This document shows positions 1 to 11,292 of a stretch of DNA of 64,000 nucleotides, piece after piece. The stretch is from NCBI GenBank assembly GCA_029204225.1, contig MU832093.1, forward strand, positions 23,645 through 87,644. Direction: 5' to 3'. The notes beneath the pieces were generated by a model. The model was not told the DNA's origin. It was given only the letters and a program-made list of their open reading frames with translations, and did no database searches. Numbering within the stretch: position 1 is the stretch's first letter; each line of letters begins with the position of its first letter. Source of the stretch: Diphasiastrum complanatum (taxonomy: Eukaryota > Streptophyta > Lycopodiopsida > Lycopodiales > Lycopodiaceae). The translations under genes and the position numbers were made by a program.

Positions 1-678
1 GCTACAATTACCAGCAACAGACCTACTTGCCCAGGTAAAAGCAAGATCCTCTGCGTACTACTAGGTTTGATATGAAAGTTGGGGTAAAGTTTTGTAGCTT
101 TTGGAGAAAAATACAGTCTTGTTTGAGCTCGGTAAATTGCTTGCACCTGACTATGAACAGGAGTTTCGAGGCTTTTGCAATACAATGAAAGGCATTCAAA
201 GAAACTGCTGAAGGATTCAATCTAGAAAGTTTTCTACATGCAATTACTGAAAGTTATCAGATGTCCATTTTCTGTGTGTAAATTCTCTGATACAGACTTC
301 GTGCAAAGAAGCAGAGGATGTTATCAAATCTTGGGATCAAGTTAGCAATGGGTCCTCTCCACTTGCTGCTGCATATACAACTTTTTTCAAAAGTGTTGAT
401 AATGTATGTCAAAATTGTTTCATTTCTTTCAGTATATCACTTTCTTGACATTGCATTTTTTAGTGTTTTACTATGTTATGTTTTGTTTCTATCAGAATGC
501 TTATTGTGTGTTCAATGCAATTGACCAGCTTCATGGAGCAGGTCCGAGGATCTTGCCTTGCTTATCATCTCTTCAAACTCCCTGGTCTTGCCATCTAAAC
601 CAGACAGGAGAGGAAATATTGGATGTCCAGCTACCAAAATTCAGTACAGCTGGGTTACGAATTGGTGAAGGGTCATGA
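1..678 (+). CDS. 3' exons of an unrecognised plant gene (partial)
   Basis: The window opens inside a spliced gene. Proposed exons are 1-34 (ends CCAG, donor GTAAAA), 296-403 (acceptor TGATACAG, donor GTATGT; exactly 36 codons, begins TSCKEAEDVIKSWDQ) and 496-678 (acceptor TTTCTATCAG; 61 codons including TGA, begins NAYCVFNAIDQLHGAGPR and ends GLRIGEGS). Phases of the last two exons agree. A further coding-like stretch at about 120-260 (LGKLLAPDYEQEFRGF, then after a one-base shift KAFKETAEGFNLESFLHAI) may be another exon or a sign of decay. I do not recognise the protein family. It could be a host gene or a captured fragment; the N-terminal part lies outside the window. Confidence 0.4.
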
Positions 679-2093
679 TCACTCTGTAGCTCTGCCACTC
701 TCCTGATCATACAGCGATTAAACACTAAGTTGTCATTGATCTTTGTTTCACATCAAAATTTTACGGGCTCTAGTTACAGGTATTTACTAGAGGATAACCA
801 AATTCATGTCGTATACAGCTGTTTCATGATTAATGTCAAAGTTCAAAGCTCCCCATCTAAACTGACACATATATATTTGTTTTTTGCACTTGTGGTTAAA
901 CTTCATTATAGATTGGCACATGTATATTATAAACATTCATATGGACGTTAAATCTCGGTATACTTAAACAGTTAAGGTGTCAATTTAGCACAAAAAGAAA
1001 CGGAAAGAGATGGCAGTTCATCCCATGCCATCCCATCTCTGGTCTGGGGGGTAGAGAGGGGGGGAAGAAGAGAGGGAGCAGGGCAGGAAGTTGTTCAGGT
1101 GGAAGGGTGGATAGGTGGGTGGGCGATGGAATTATAATTTATTAACATCCTCGTAAAACCCTACAAGAACTCTGGGATGGCAAAAATCATCATATCACAA
1201 AAGAAACTTACATCTACAGTAGTAGCGAAAGTAAAGTCTTCATGACCCTACAAGGTCCATGGTGTGGCAAAAACCGTCATATCACAAACTGAACTTGCTT
1301 CTCTAAGTAGTAAAAATGAAGTCTTCGTCAGCTCTCACCATATATGAATTGTATCATCAGCGAAGTTTTTCTCTCATGCTCTCTTAGCCCTACCAAAAAC
1401 AGAAACATGCATGTTATCATTTGTAGATAGCTCTCCTCCCTATACATTCTACAATCTGCTTTCTAGATCCTAATGTCTATAATAAGATTGTCCAGTTGCT
1501 TAGCTAGCAAATGCAACGCAATATGTGACTTCACAGGTATCATTTGTTGTATTGGTTGTTCCTACCAACAAGTTGTCATGTGGTGGGCACTTACGACAAT
1601 ACTAGATTTTTATCTTCAACCTCCAAGTTGCAAATCAAACATGAACATCCATCTTCCATTTTCTTATCTCTATTCATTGGATTTATCTATAGCCCAAGGA
1701 AACTCTCTTTGGGATGTGTGCCAAAGTTCTAACTACTATCTTTGTTTAGGAAAACTCCGTTAACACTTGCTAATATTGTCCCTTGGTTGCCATCATCATC
1801 GGACGATACAGTTGTCTATATGTCCATCTTTTATGCTTGTTTTTATTCGAGAGTTGACATAATAGCCCTAGTTTTTTTACATTGGAAAAGTCCCTTTCAT
1901 AAATTTACTTTCATGGTAAGCCCCATTAAAGTTTATAATGAAAATAGTTTATGCCCATAAAGATTCTTATTGTTGGTAAATGTTTTGATCGATTATGTGA
2001 ATCAATCTATTTCAGAAAATGATGCCTATTAATTTTACAACAGGTCTTACAATCATGGAGGGTAGGAGGGGTACATAATTTTCTTCTCATCCT
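679..2093. other. Non-coding spacer
   Basis: No supportable gene. 679-950 could be the 3' untranslated region of the preceding gene. 1010-1130 is a purine-rich G/A tract. 1159-1332 holds a diverged tandem repeat (listed separately). Short open frames at 1473-1960 show no recognisable motif and are probably chance. Confidence 0.4.
1159..1332. repeat. Diverged tandem duplication, unit about 87 bp
   Basis: Two adjacent units both begin CCCTACAAG, at 1159 and 1246. They share ordered blocks: GGCAAAAA, TCATATCACAAA, AGTAG, and a closing AAGTCTTC. Divergence is substantial, so the duplication is old. Confidence 0.55.
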
Positions 2094-2169
2094 TTGCATA
2101 AGTGGGTGATCTATTTAGAGACCTTCACGATGGTTTGGGTAATTTTGGAAGTTACGTCTCGTCCTAACA

Positions 2170-2660
2170 AGCTCATCAAACTCAATTTGACCGTCACCAC
2201 CACAGAATTGCAATGCTTTGAGAAACTCAAAAGCTTTATTGTTTTTGCTCCTGTACAATTGGTTGTAGATTCAGATTTATTTTACGTCATGAGAACTGAC
2301 CTGAGTAATGTTGTGATTGGAGTAGTTTTATCACAAATCGATAGGCCGCTAACGTTAGAGGGCAAGAAATTTAGTGGATCTTAGTTGTGTTATACAAATC
2401 AGGAAAAAGAATCATTTGTTATGATCCATACACCAAAAACTTGGAGATACTTGTATGGTAATAAGTTTATAGTGTACACAGATCATCAGCCTCATAAATA
2501 TATTTGTAATAATCATGATTTGAGGCGTCGCAAAACTTGGTGGATTGAGCTAATGCAAGAATTTGATCATGAAATTTGATATATAAAAGACAACTCTAAT
2601 CAAGTTGCAGATGTCCTTAGTCAGGTTGAGGAGTTGAATGAATTTTCATTCAGCTAGATT
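2170..2660 (+). pseudogene. Ty3/gypsy pol fragment: RNase H domain
   Basis: Translation gives the end of a Ty3/gypsy reverse transcriptase and its RNase HI domain. In order: a connection segment (FEKLKSFIVFAPVQL), the first acidic motif as MRTDLSNVVIGVVLSQ where the family normally has an alcoholic D-A-S-x-x-A-I-G-A-V-L-x-Q pattern, then TNQEKESFVMIHTPKTWRYL, IVYTDHQPHKYI, and NSNQVADVLSQVEEL at the end. In-frame stops at 2382-2384 (TAG) and 2577-2579 (TGA) show it is dead. The order and spacing match RNase H of Metaviridae-type elements. No matching LTR is visible on either side, so this is a truncated relic. Confidence 0.8.
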
Positions 2661-3599
2661 TTCACAAATCTATATCTTTCGATTAGAGGGCAGTACGAAA
2701 ATGATTTTTCGTTTTGGTGATTGCAAGTAAGGATTATACATAAAGGATAATGTTTTGAGGTTTTGTTCAACATGTTGGATGTTATGTTCGAAATGCCATT
2801 CAAAATGAGTACGACAAATTACACCTAGGAGATATAAAATTTGGAGGCATTGACATTTGTTATGGGAGAGAGTGGGGAAAATTGGAAAGCCAATTGGGTG
2901 AAGGGGGACATGCTATGATGGGAGCTCTCGACTTTACCCCCTCTTAATAAATTATTTTTGACCCTTGTTTTTAATGAAAATTTGAAGGTGATAATTGGGT
3001 CTTTTCTAATTTTTTATTCAAGTTGCAAAAAGAACTTTTAAAGATTTGCAAAATAAAGAGTAGTTATCATGACTTAAAATTTGAACTTTTATCGTAACTA
3101 TGAATGTGACATTGTCATTATTATTGGGTTAGGGAAGTAGAGAGTAGCATTAGTGGATGAGTTACTTTGTGGGGGATCTAAATCAAACCATTGGATGTGC
3201 CATGTGATATGGAGCATGGCTTCCAAATTGGTAGGTTTTTGTTTGGTCCATCTTTGTGATTAGCATTGAAATTGATTAGTAAAGGGATCCCTGAGAATTA
3301 ATTGATTTCAAACAATTCCTAATATTGGATGAATGAGCTAGCTCTTGTTTTTAGATACTATGATGCCTTCACAATAGATAGGGTAGAAAATCTCTAGATA
3401 TGGTGAACAAGCCATATTATCCACCACATAGGCACTACTTGCTAATAGCAAATTTTGCATCGTTAGGAAAAACATTAGCAATGGTTTCTCTGAGATGTCT
3501 AAGATTTAAATTGCTTGAAAACTCAACAATTCATAGCGGATAGACGTAAGTTGCTCTCAGGTTATGTTATTTCTCAAAAAGTTCAATCTTAAAGTTGCC
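2661..3599. other. Repeat-derived spacer, no clear gene
   Basis: Coding-like scraps only. At about 2790-2840 a frame reads RNAIQNEYDKLHLGD and could be gypsy integrase remnant. 3410-3540 has an open frame without recognised motifs (PPHRHYLLIANFASLGKT), possibly the upstream part of the zinc-knuckle protein that follows. No LTR, tRNA or promoter was identified. Confidence 0.3.
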
Positions 3600-3730
3600 C
3601 AATAGTTGTGGTAGATGTAAGAGAATGAGCCACTACCTAAACAAATGTCCCTTTCCACCTGAAAAAACCTTTGGTCATGATGGGGAAAGACTTGCCTCTA
3701 TCAACCAAATAGAATGTTTCAATGATTGAG
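3600..3730 (+). pseudogene. Zinc-knuckle (CCHC) nucleocapsid-like fragment
   Basis: The frame from about 3602 reads NSCGRCKRMSHYLNKCPFPP, a perfect C-x2-C-x4-H-x4-C zinc knuckle, and ends at a TGA at 3728. Such knuckles occur in gag proteins of LTR elements and in ORF1 of plant LINEs. The Pro/Phe-rich residues after the last Cys and the absence of a following protease leave the element class open. The fragment is short and isolated, so it is a relic. Confidence 0.5.
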
Positions 3731-4589
3731 CGATTAGAAAAAAATATTCATTATATTGAGATCATCGCAGAAGAACCAATGGTCACTACTGCAAGGAGTG
3801 GGAATGAACCTTGGGCATAGGTTGTCACTATTTATAGGAAAGGAGAGCAAATGGAGAACATGATGTAGTAAGAGAGAAATCTGAGCAAGGGAAAACATCC
3901 ACTATGAACAATAATGAGAAAGAAATAACTATCATTTATAAGTGAAGTCCACAAAAAGCTTTTAGCAATCTATTTGAGGGAAAGTCAGGATGGTAAAAGC
4001 ACACTTATAGAAAAGATTGGACACACAAATCATAAGCGATGACCTAGAAGGAGACAACGTAAGAGTTTATACTGCTAGTTTCTTGATTTTAGTATACTCA
4101 AGATTTCTTGACTACATCTTTTTGAGTTGAAATAACTACTATAAATCAAGAGTATTTTGATGATCTTTTTCATGAGCCATGGTGGTTTTTATCTAATTAC
4201 ATTTATATATGATTTCTAGTATCTATGCAAACCAAAAAATTGAAGAGAGATCATATCAATAGGCAATGATGTGGTGGGAGACGAGTTAGTGAGCTCAAAG
4301 GCATATATCCCTTCCACATGGTAGTGCACACAATCCCACTCACATAGGATGCTTAATTGATAATAAGCATGCATTATTGGTCTAGTCAACAATATGCTCA
4401 CCTAATCCAATATGAACTAGTGAAGTTACTTGACGTCTTCATCGACAAGATTGAGAGCACTTTGTTTGTGTCAATTTTAAGAAGATGTAATTTTCCTACT
4501 CTTCATAGAAAACATGCTCAAAGTATGTAATAGGTCAAGAGACCTACAATTTTTTGGACAATTTCAATGTCTATTGTCAAGTTTAAATA
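3731..4589. other. Spacer without recognisable gene
   Basis: AT-rich sequence with short frames on both strands, none with a conserved motif. It separates two retroelement relics and is probably decayed transposon interior. Confidence 0.35.
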
Positions 4590-4735
4590 GCCCTAGAAGA
4601 TCAATATAAAATGGTGCTGTTCAACAAATGGGGTATCTATGCATATAGTAATGTTGTTTGGATTCTGTAATGCTCCAGACACTTTTAAGAAAGCTGTGAG
4701 TTGTCTTCAAGGATTTCCTACAAATTGAAATAAAA
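4590..4735 (+). pseudogene. Ty3/gypsy reverse transcriptase fragment
   Basis: One frame gives EDQYKMVLFNKWGIYAY, matching the segment before the catalytic loop of gypsy RT. A second frame continues with MLFGFCNAPDTFKKAV, the usual P-F-G-L-C-N-A-P-x-T-F-Q motif. The switch of frame between them marks an indel. The frame stops at 4733. No catalytic YxDD box remains. Confidence 0.7.
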
Positions 4736-4761
4736 TAAAATCCTTAGACGACATTCGTGTG

Positions 4762-5275
4762 TGTGAGAAATTGCCAAAACTTAGCAAATCTAGCTTGAAC
4801 AAAATCATGTAAATTGTACATAGGTGGGTCCCACACGTGTGAATCCATGTTGCCACATGTGTAGGCTACCCTAGATTGGTTAGATGTCATTCATAGGGTT
4901 AGTTAGGTTTGTTTGGTCATAAATCCTAAATTATAGGACCAAATTCCTTGAATCATGGAGGTGGAAACCAACCTAGCCACCAACTTGGCAAAACTTTAGG
5001 GTTAGGTAAGATTGAAAAATTAGGATCAAGGCTGGGTTCAAGACCTTTAAATCAGTTTTACAGGTCTTGAAGAACCATCAAGGAGGAGGAAGAAGATTAA
5101 GCCATGTTCTTGTCCAAAATTGGTGGAAATTGATAGGAGTTGATAGGTCTTTTGATAGAATCTCATCTAATCTCCATTCTATCTTTGTGAGGGAGTGTGA
5201 GGGCTGTCACTAGAAGTCCAAAGAGAGGGCTAGAAGTCAAAATTGAGGTAATAAAGACAAGTGAAACCTTCGTGA
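4762..5275 (+). repeat. Copia-type LTR remnant
   Basis: The first bases, TGTGAGAAATTGCCAAAAC, closely match the start of the better supported copia LTR at 21566 (TGTGAAAAATTGCCAATA), and both continue with AAATCTAGC and TTGTACAT blocks. It lies directly upstream of copia pol sequence at 5310. The right edge is not defined, and no primer-binding site follows, so gag and leader were deleted or the LTR belongs to another copy. Confidence 0.4.
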
Positions 5276-5309
5276 GTTTGAGTGAATCTAGCCTTGATGG
5301 GCTCTGTGC

Positions 5310-6256
5310 TCAAGGCTCACGAACCAAAAACTTTTGATGAAGCACAGGAGCACAGGAGTGGCGTGCAGCTATGGAAACAGAAATGGAAGCCATATCGAAA
5401 AAGAGGACGTCGAATTGGGTTGAGCTACTTGATGGTAAGAAGCCTATCACTTGCAAATGGATTTATAATATCAAATATAGAACAGATGGGCAACTCAACA
5501 AGTACAAAGCACGGTTGGTTGCGAGAGGATTTGAGCAACAAGAAGGTATTGATTTTGAGAAAACCTTCGCACCCGTAGCTAAGATGGTGACTATACGTTC
5601 TATCATTGCTATTTCTGCTTTCTATGGTAGGAAGATCCAGCAAATGGATGTTAAATCTGCTTTTCTTAATGGAGTGCTGGATGAAGAGGTGTACTTAGTA
5701 CAACCTCAAGGAATTGTTGAGCCAGGGAGAGAGCATCTTGTTTGTAAGCTCAACAAAGCCATTTATGGATTGAAGCAAGCCCCACGGGCACGGTACTCTT
5801 GGCATTGATGAACACTTCAAGCAAAGAGGAATGGTAAAGAGTGATGCTGATCCTAATTTTTACATTCCAAGGCAAGATTCAGATATAGTGTTCATTGTCT
5901 TGTACGTGGATGATTTGATTATTACAGTAAGTAATGAGAAGTTAATCGATGAAATCAAATCAGATCTTTCCAATGCTTTTGACATGACTGATCTAGGATT
6001 GATGCACTATTGTCTTGGCATTGAAGTATGGCAAAAGGAAGACATGGTCTTTTTTACACAAAGCAAATATGCACGAGATTTGCTTTATAACAATATGCAG
6101 GATTGTAAGCCTTTGAGTACACCTATGGATGTCAACATGAAGCTTACTGCATATGACGAATCTGAGAAAGTGGATGCTTATTTATATAGACAGCTGGTGG
6201 GTAGTTTGATTTATTTGAGACACACACGACCTGATGTGTCTTATGTTGTTGGTGTT
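5310..6256 (+). pseudogene. Ty1/copia reverse transcriptase/RNase H fragment
   Basis: The frame from 5371 starts METEMEAISKKRTSNWVEL and carries the copia RT hallmarks CKWIYNIKYRTDGQLNKYKA, KARLVARGFEQQEGIDF, FAPVAKM, QQMDVKSAFLNG, and AIYGLKQAPRA. It stops at 5806-5808 and resumes in another frame at 5831 with the catalytic box VLYVDDLIIT, then SKYARDLL, STPMDVNMKLT and RQLVGSLIYL. The YVDD box is intact. Homology ends abruptly at about 6256, just after RPDVSYVVG, where the sequence jumps to a different copia family. Indel plus truncation make it a pseudogene. Confidence 0.88.
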
Positions 6257-6261
6257 GTTAT

Positions 6262-7505
6262 CCAAATGCTACAAGAGGCAAAATGCACTAGAAGAGAGCA
6301 AACAAGGAAACCTTGCACACAAAGAGAAGGATGAAGAAGAATCATCCTTGATGGCATTTCCATTCTCACCAACAAGCAAAGCAACTAATTGGAGTCATGG
6401 TGGATTGATACTGGGGCTAGCTCTCACATGACCTTTCAAAAGGATGTTTTCTTAACTCTACTTTCTTTTAATGGTGCTGAAAGTTCCGTAGTTACATCAA
6501 GAGATGAAAATTTAGAATAGAGGATATTGGAACCATCCCTTCGTGTCTAGAATCTTCCAAGAGAATGGATCTAGACAATGTTTTTTTTGTTTAAGAATGA
6601 TGTTTGCATAGCAAAGGGATTTAAATATGGAAGATTGTTCAAGTTGGAAGCTAATATTTCTTTTGAGAGTGTGAACTTGGCAAAGGAGGAGATCACTCAA
6701 GTGGAGACCTTGTCAAAGTGTGATCTTGCTAGCATTGAGGAGACAAAGACTGAGTCATGAAATTGCATGCAAATTTTCCATTCAAGTGTGCATCTAGGGA
6801 GGAGAGCATTGGAGATGCTACTATATTGATTTGTTCATAGATAGTGTTAGTAGACATGAAGTGACTTGTCTCTTATCTTTAAGATTGATGATGTTTAGTA
6901 CTTCATGTAGATATGACAAGACAATGAAGTTGAATGCTTTGCAATCTACCTTTGTTGTTGATAAAGCAATTTCATTGGATAACTATGATTATCCTACTTC
7001 AATGATAGGAATAATGGTAGTGTTTTGCTCTTCAAGTAGAGATTGTAGAAATTTCTGAAGAAAAAATACAATACTCGACTCAGAGTTAGACATTGCTCTA
7101 AAAAATTTTTTTTTTGAAAAGACTAGAAAAAACAACCAAATATCGATTTCAAGCACGTGAAGAAAATCAAATTTATTAAGTGGATTAATCTGAACTTAGA
7201 ATCGAGCAAGGGAGAGGAGATGAAAAAAATGATAGCTTTTGAGTGCTCGAAGACAATATCGGTCGATGTCGGTTTCGAGGGGCAACGGTCAGTGTCAGTA
7301 GGTTGTAGTGAACAAAAATGATATCAAGAGGAGACGAGAGAAATTTTGCACGAAAATTTGGGCAAGGACACGTATATTTATAATTTTTTTTTTTCATGTG
7401 TACGTATGAAGAAGAGAAGTATGTGAAGAGCTCAAAGTAGGATTTACTTTGAATGATGTCATTGTGAATGATAGTGAGGAAGAATCATCATCAATTCAAT
7501 GATAT
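6262..7505 (+). pseudogene. Copia gag-end/protease/pre-integrase relic, same family as the 14-20 kb element
   Basis: The join at 6256 leads into a gag tail (ESKQGNLAHKEKDEEESSLM) followed in another frame by the aspartic protease site SWWIDTGASSHMTFQKDVF at about 6403. Next comes a GAG_pre-integrase-like stretch (DVCIAKGFKYGRLFKLEA). Near 7430 the frame LKVGFTLNDVIVNDSEE parallels FKVGCTLNGAFVNDSEG at about 17740 in the 14-20 kb element. So this is an older copy of that family, including part of its unrecognised cargo. Several stops and shifts are present. The protease site here is D-T-G-A, whereas the younger copy has D-S-G-F. Confidence 0.65.
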
Positions 7506-7925
7506 CGGAATACCATGAGTCCTGAGTTATTAACAACATCACTTCTTCAAACGGAAGCTTATCAGAAACCGAATCCTTTTGTTCTGAAGTTTCGAGCCTT
7601 GATAAATAATCCGCATTTGAATGATGCTTGGTATTTGGATACAGGTGCTACTCAACCAACTAAATTGGTCTCATGAGTACAATCAAACTACGACTCAGAA
7701 GCATGTTTCATTGGTGGGCAATAGCAGTACTCACAGTATCGATGGTATGAGCATTGTTAAATTGTAATTCTGAGATAGTACTACTTTCATTCCAAATGTT
7801 TTTCATATTCTGAATCGTACCAAAAATCTACTTTCTATTAGTAGAATTGCTGATTTGGACCTGTTGGAAGATTTGCAGACTTCGAGTCAAATTTATTCTT
7901 AGTTAGATCGTAGATCTATAAGCAG
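7506..7925 (+). pseudogene. Copia protease fragment of a second family
   Basis: NDAWYLDTGATQPTKLV at about 7620 is a copia aspartic protease active site (WYLDTGATxH, the His changed to Pro). It is followed by HVSLVGNSSTHSIDGMSIV and VFHILNRTKNLLSISRIAD, the normal order of a copia protease and linker. A TGA after the protease site and later stops kill the frame. It differs from the family just upstream. Confidence 0.65.
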
Positions 7926-8246
7926 TTAATAAGTGAAGAGGGATTTGGCACCCTGCATGTGTCCAATCCAATGATCACATAGTTCTTTGATCATTAGAAG
8001 TTAATAGAAGGACTTTTGGCCAAATTGCGGGAATTAAATGTTGTCAGGCCTAATAGTCAAATTAGTAAATAAAAGTGGGTTCTCCCCAAATGTCAAATTC
8101 AAATAAGGAGAGGTTAGAATTGGCCAATAGGCTTTGAGGCCAATTGCTCTAAAATCCACTGTATTAAGTGGTGCTTTGAAGTTTATTTTATGTTTATGAT
8201 TTGTTATTTTTTGGATTTGAATCTTGTTATGTGTGTGAGTGCGAGT

Positions 8247-8391
<145 letters not shown>

Positions 8392-8929
8392 AAGCTTGAC
8401 TTTGGAAATTAGGATTAGTGGATCATTGTGTTAGATGTTGAATTACAAGCATGTGTTGAATATGAAATATGCAATAACTTTCATGGAAACGAATCTCCAC
8501 ATGAAGTAATTAATTATCTTTCTTTCTTGATGTTATGCAAGTGCTTAGATCTAGGGTTGAAGGTAGATAGGAAAACCCGATAAAATTTTGGCACGCTGGA
8601 AAGCTATGCCAAATTCTCTTGTTCACAGCATGTTTATTATGCTTGGATGGATGTTAGCTTGCATTTAGGCATCGTGCTTTTTGCATAGTAGTGTTAAAAT
8701 TGAATTTTAGGGTTAGTTTTGGATGAATTTTCATGATTTTGTGTGGATTTCTTGCTTGTCATCACCTGAGATTGATGAGCAAGGAAGATCAAACAGAGAA
8801 CCATTCTTAAGATCCATCTAGATTTGAAAAAAATAGAGAAACAACAAAATCATTCATTTTTTACAATTTGAAAACAAAAGAGGACAAATTCTTCATCAGA
8901 CACTGATAACTTTCTGTTCTCCTGCAATG

Positions 8930-9540
8930 GAGTAGTTCCCAAGGTGAGTTGCTATTACCGCTGCAATCTTAACTACACAGAGTTGATCAAACAGGAGCTG
9001 CAGAAGCTGCTCGACGTCGATTTCATTTATGAAATTGAACACACAGAATGAGTATCGCCGATAGTCATAGTACCCAAGAAGAACAACAAAATGCAGATTT
9101 GTGTGACCCTGAAGCCGCTAAATGCGGTTACAAAGAAAGACCATTTTCCCTTACCATTCACGAATAGTGTTCTGGATAGAGTAGCATAAGCAGAAACTTA
9201 CAGTTTTCTGGATGGCTTTAGCGGCTACAATCTAGTGAAGATAACATCAAACGATTAGCACAAGACAACGTTTGCCACTGAATGGGAACTTATGCCTATA
9301 AGGTGATGTCGTTTGGACTTTGTAATGCCCCAAGCACTTTCCAACGAGATATGCAATTGGCATTTAAGGAGTACTTGTAAACATTTCTAGAGATTTTCTT
9401 GGATGATCTATGTGTGCACGGACCAAACTCAAAATACCTATCCAACTTGGAAAAAGTGTTGAAGCAATGCCGTGAATAGCAGATATTCTTGAATCTAGTG
9501 AAGTGTCAATTTTAGATGACACGTCCCACGGTGTATGTTT
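8930..9540 (+). pseudogene. Ty3/gypsy reverse transcriptase, decayed
   Basis: A nearly complete RT core reads in one frame with several stops: QELQKLLDVDFIYEIEHTE, then SPIVIVPKKNNKMQICVTLK, LNAVTKKDHFPLPF, YSFLDGFSGYNLVKI, and after one lost base GTYAYKVMSFGLCNAPSTFQ and EIFLDDLCVHG. The LDD catalytic box is preserved. Stops interrupt it at about 9049, 9188 and 9257 and beyond. The similar minus-strand copy at 9.8-11.3 kb is related but not identical. No LTR is adjacent. Confidence 0.85.
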
Positions 9541-9589
9541 TTATGGGTCATGAAGACAGATCCAGCTTGATGATGACCAACAGCACATA

Positions 9590-9765
9590 CAAGGATCAGA
9601 TCATCCATATAGGAGTCATCACAGCCAAATCTAATAGAATCAAGCCAGATCTAATGAGATTTAGTCAGATCAAGCGACATTCATCAAGATGCAACAAGAT
9701 CAAACAAGATCTGGACAGATCAGACAGGATCGAGTAAGATCCAAGTAGGATCTAGATCCAGATAA
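9590..9765. repeat. GATC-rich imperfect repeat
   Basis: The tetramer GATC occurs at least ten times in about 170 bp, mostly as AGATCAxx, AGATCTxx or GGATC spaced irregularly. Chance would give about one. The segment lies between two gypsy pol relics of opposite orientation and is not coding. Confidence 0.6.
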
Positions 9766-9829
9766 GATAAAAAAGATAGCAGATTATTATCAGACCAGTT
9801 GCCTGCTTAAGAAACGTATCAGAAAATCT

Positions 9830-11279
9830 TTTTCATATTCACCTGGTCGTGCTAGAATTCCTCCTATGGCATACTTACTTGTGTCGGTATGCACGTGGAA
9901 TTTCTTTTGTGTAATGCGGGGAACGAAGTATGGGTTCGGTAGTAAGTGTTGTTTTCAAGTCAAAAGCTTTTATGCATTCTTCGATCCATCTAGGGTTGCA
10001 CAACTAAATAAACGAGCCTTGCCTTACCGGCGTAGTCGATTATGAAGATGCGGTAATAATTAGTATGGCCGAGGAAGACATAACCTTCTTGGGTCCATCT
10101 AGGGTCGACGACCACAACTAAATAAACGAGGCCTTACCGGCGTAGTCGATTATGAAGATGCAGTAATAATTAGTATGGCCAAGGAAGACATAAACTTCTT
10201 TCACCATTGCAGGTAAAGGCATCTCAACTATAACCTTGATCTTTGAAAGATCGGTAGAAATACCATCCTTGGAAATAATATTTTCTAGGACCCCATGGGT
10301 AAACCAGATTTGGCTTTTTTTTTAGGGTTTAGTGATATACCGAACCTATGACAGTGAATGAATATCGTTTCAAGGGCTTCGAGGTGTTTGTCTGTAAAAG
10401 AATGTACACCCAAATCATCGAGATAAATCTCGACAATTCGATGTAACAAATCTTGGAACGCCATTTGCATGACGCGTTGGAACGTGGAAGGGGCATTGCA
10501 TAAGCCAGAAGGCATGACGTGATAAATATAAATGTCGTTTTCCGAAGCAAAGGCTATCTTGTGTTTATCCTCAAGGGCTATTTGAACTAGAAAATAGCCA
10601 CTAAAATCATCTAAGAAGCTGAAAGCTTCAGCTCTTGCCATTTCCTCTAGGATTTGTGTCGTTAAGGATAATGAGATGGTCTTTTTTAGTAACCGCATTA
10701 AGGTTTTTGAGATCAATGTAGATACGAAGCTTGCCGTTTTTGCTGGGAACTGGGTGATACCCAATCTGTGTGTTGGACTTCATAAATGAAACTAGCATCG
10801 AGGAGCTTCTTAATATCTTCGTCAACTCATTCACGATAAACCGGGTTACAACGGTAAGGCTTAGCCCAAATAGGCATAGTGCTCTCCTCTAAAGGAATAG
10901 TATGGATGGCTATTTTAGGTGGAACTCCTTTCATTTCTGTATAATTCCAAACAAATACATCCCTGTATTTGCGTAGCGTGAGGTGGGCTCCGACATGAAC
11001 GATATGATCCATGTCCTCACCAGGATCTTTAAGATCTAGCTACATGGTCTTTGCTGGTCCTTCAAAGGACTGGAAAGCTTGTGTAGGTTCCCCTTGGAAT
11101 TGTCACAACTGGATGACCACGTCATCAAGTGTAAAATCTTTGAATTTGCTTGGTAGGTCAAAAGGAGGTTCCACAAAGTTCTCTGGAACTTTGGGAATCA
11201 TCGATATGGATGTGCTAGCAGATGTGGAAGCACACACAGAGATTGCGATTTTGTGTAGGTTGTGTGTCTATGTACTGGT
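9830..11279 (-). pseudogene. Ty3/gypsy pol (RT to start of RNase H), minus strand
   Basis: Reading right to left: a pre-RT region (PKVPENFVEPPFDLPSKFKD), then RKYRDVFVWNYTEMKG, IAIHTIPLEES, KKLLDASFIYEVQHTDWVS, FSFLDDFSGYFLVQIALEDK, the MPSGLCNAPSTFQRVM motif and the catalytic EIYLDDLGVHS with the YLDD box intact. It continues through GISLNPKKK and VFLGHTNYYRIFI into an RNase H-like start (about 9840-9960). Frames break at about 10285, 10764 and 10827. A roughly 109-bp internal tandem duplication sits at 9985-10201. A possible primer site lies at its upstream side (11280-11292), so the 5' end of the element faces right. Confidence 0.85.
9985..10201. repeat. 109-bp tandem duplication inside gypsy pol
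   Basis: Two units both begin TCCATCTAGGGT, at 9985 and 10094, and share AACTAAATAAACGAG, CTTACCGGCGTAGTCGATTA and TAATTAGTATGGCC blocks with few differences. The unit covers the coding segment that follows the RT core, so the duplication occurred within the element. Confidence 0.85.
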
Positions 11280-11292
11280 GGGAATGGCGCCA
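11280..11292 (-). promoter_or_regulatory. Possible primer-binding site of the minus-strand gypsy element
   Basis: The minus strand reads TGGCGCCATTCCC, resembling the TGGCGCC-type primer sites used by several plant gypsy lineages. It lies just upstream of the pol relic in the right orientation. The bases to its right begin TGTTCACAG on the plus strand and end of the LTR could be here, but no second LTR was found. Confidence 0.35.
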
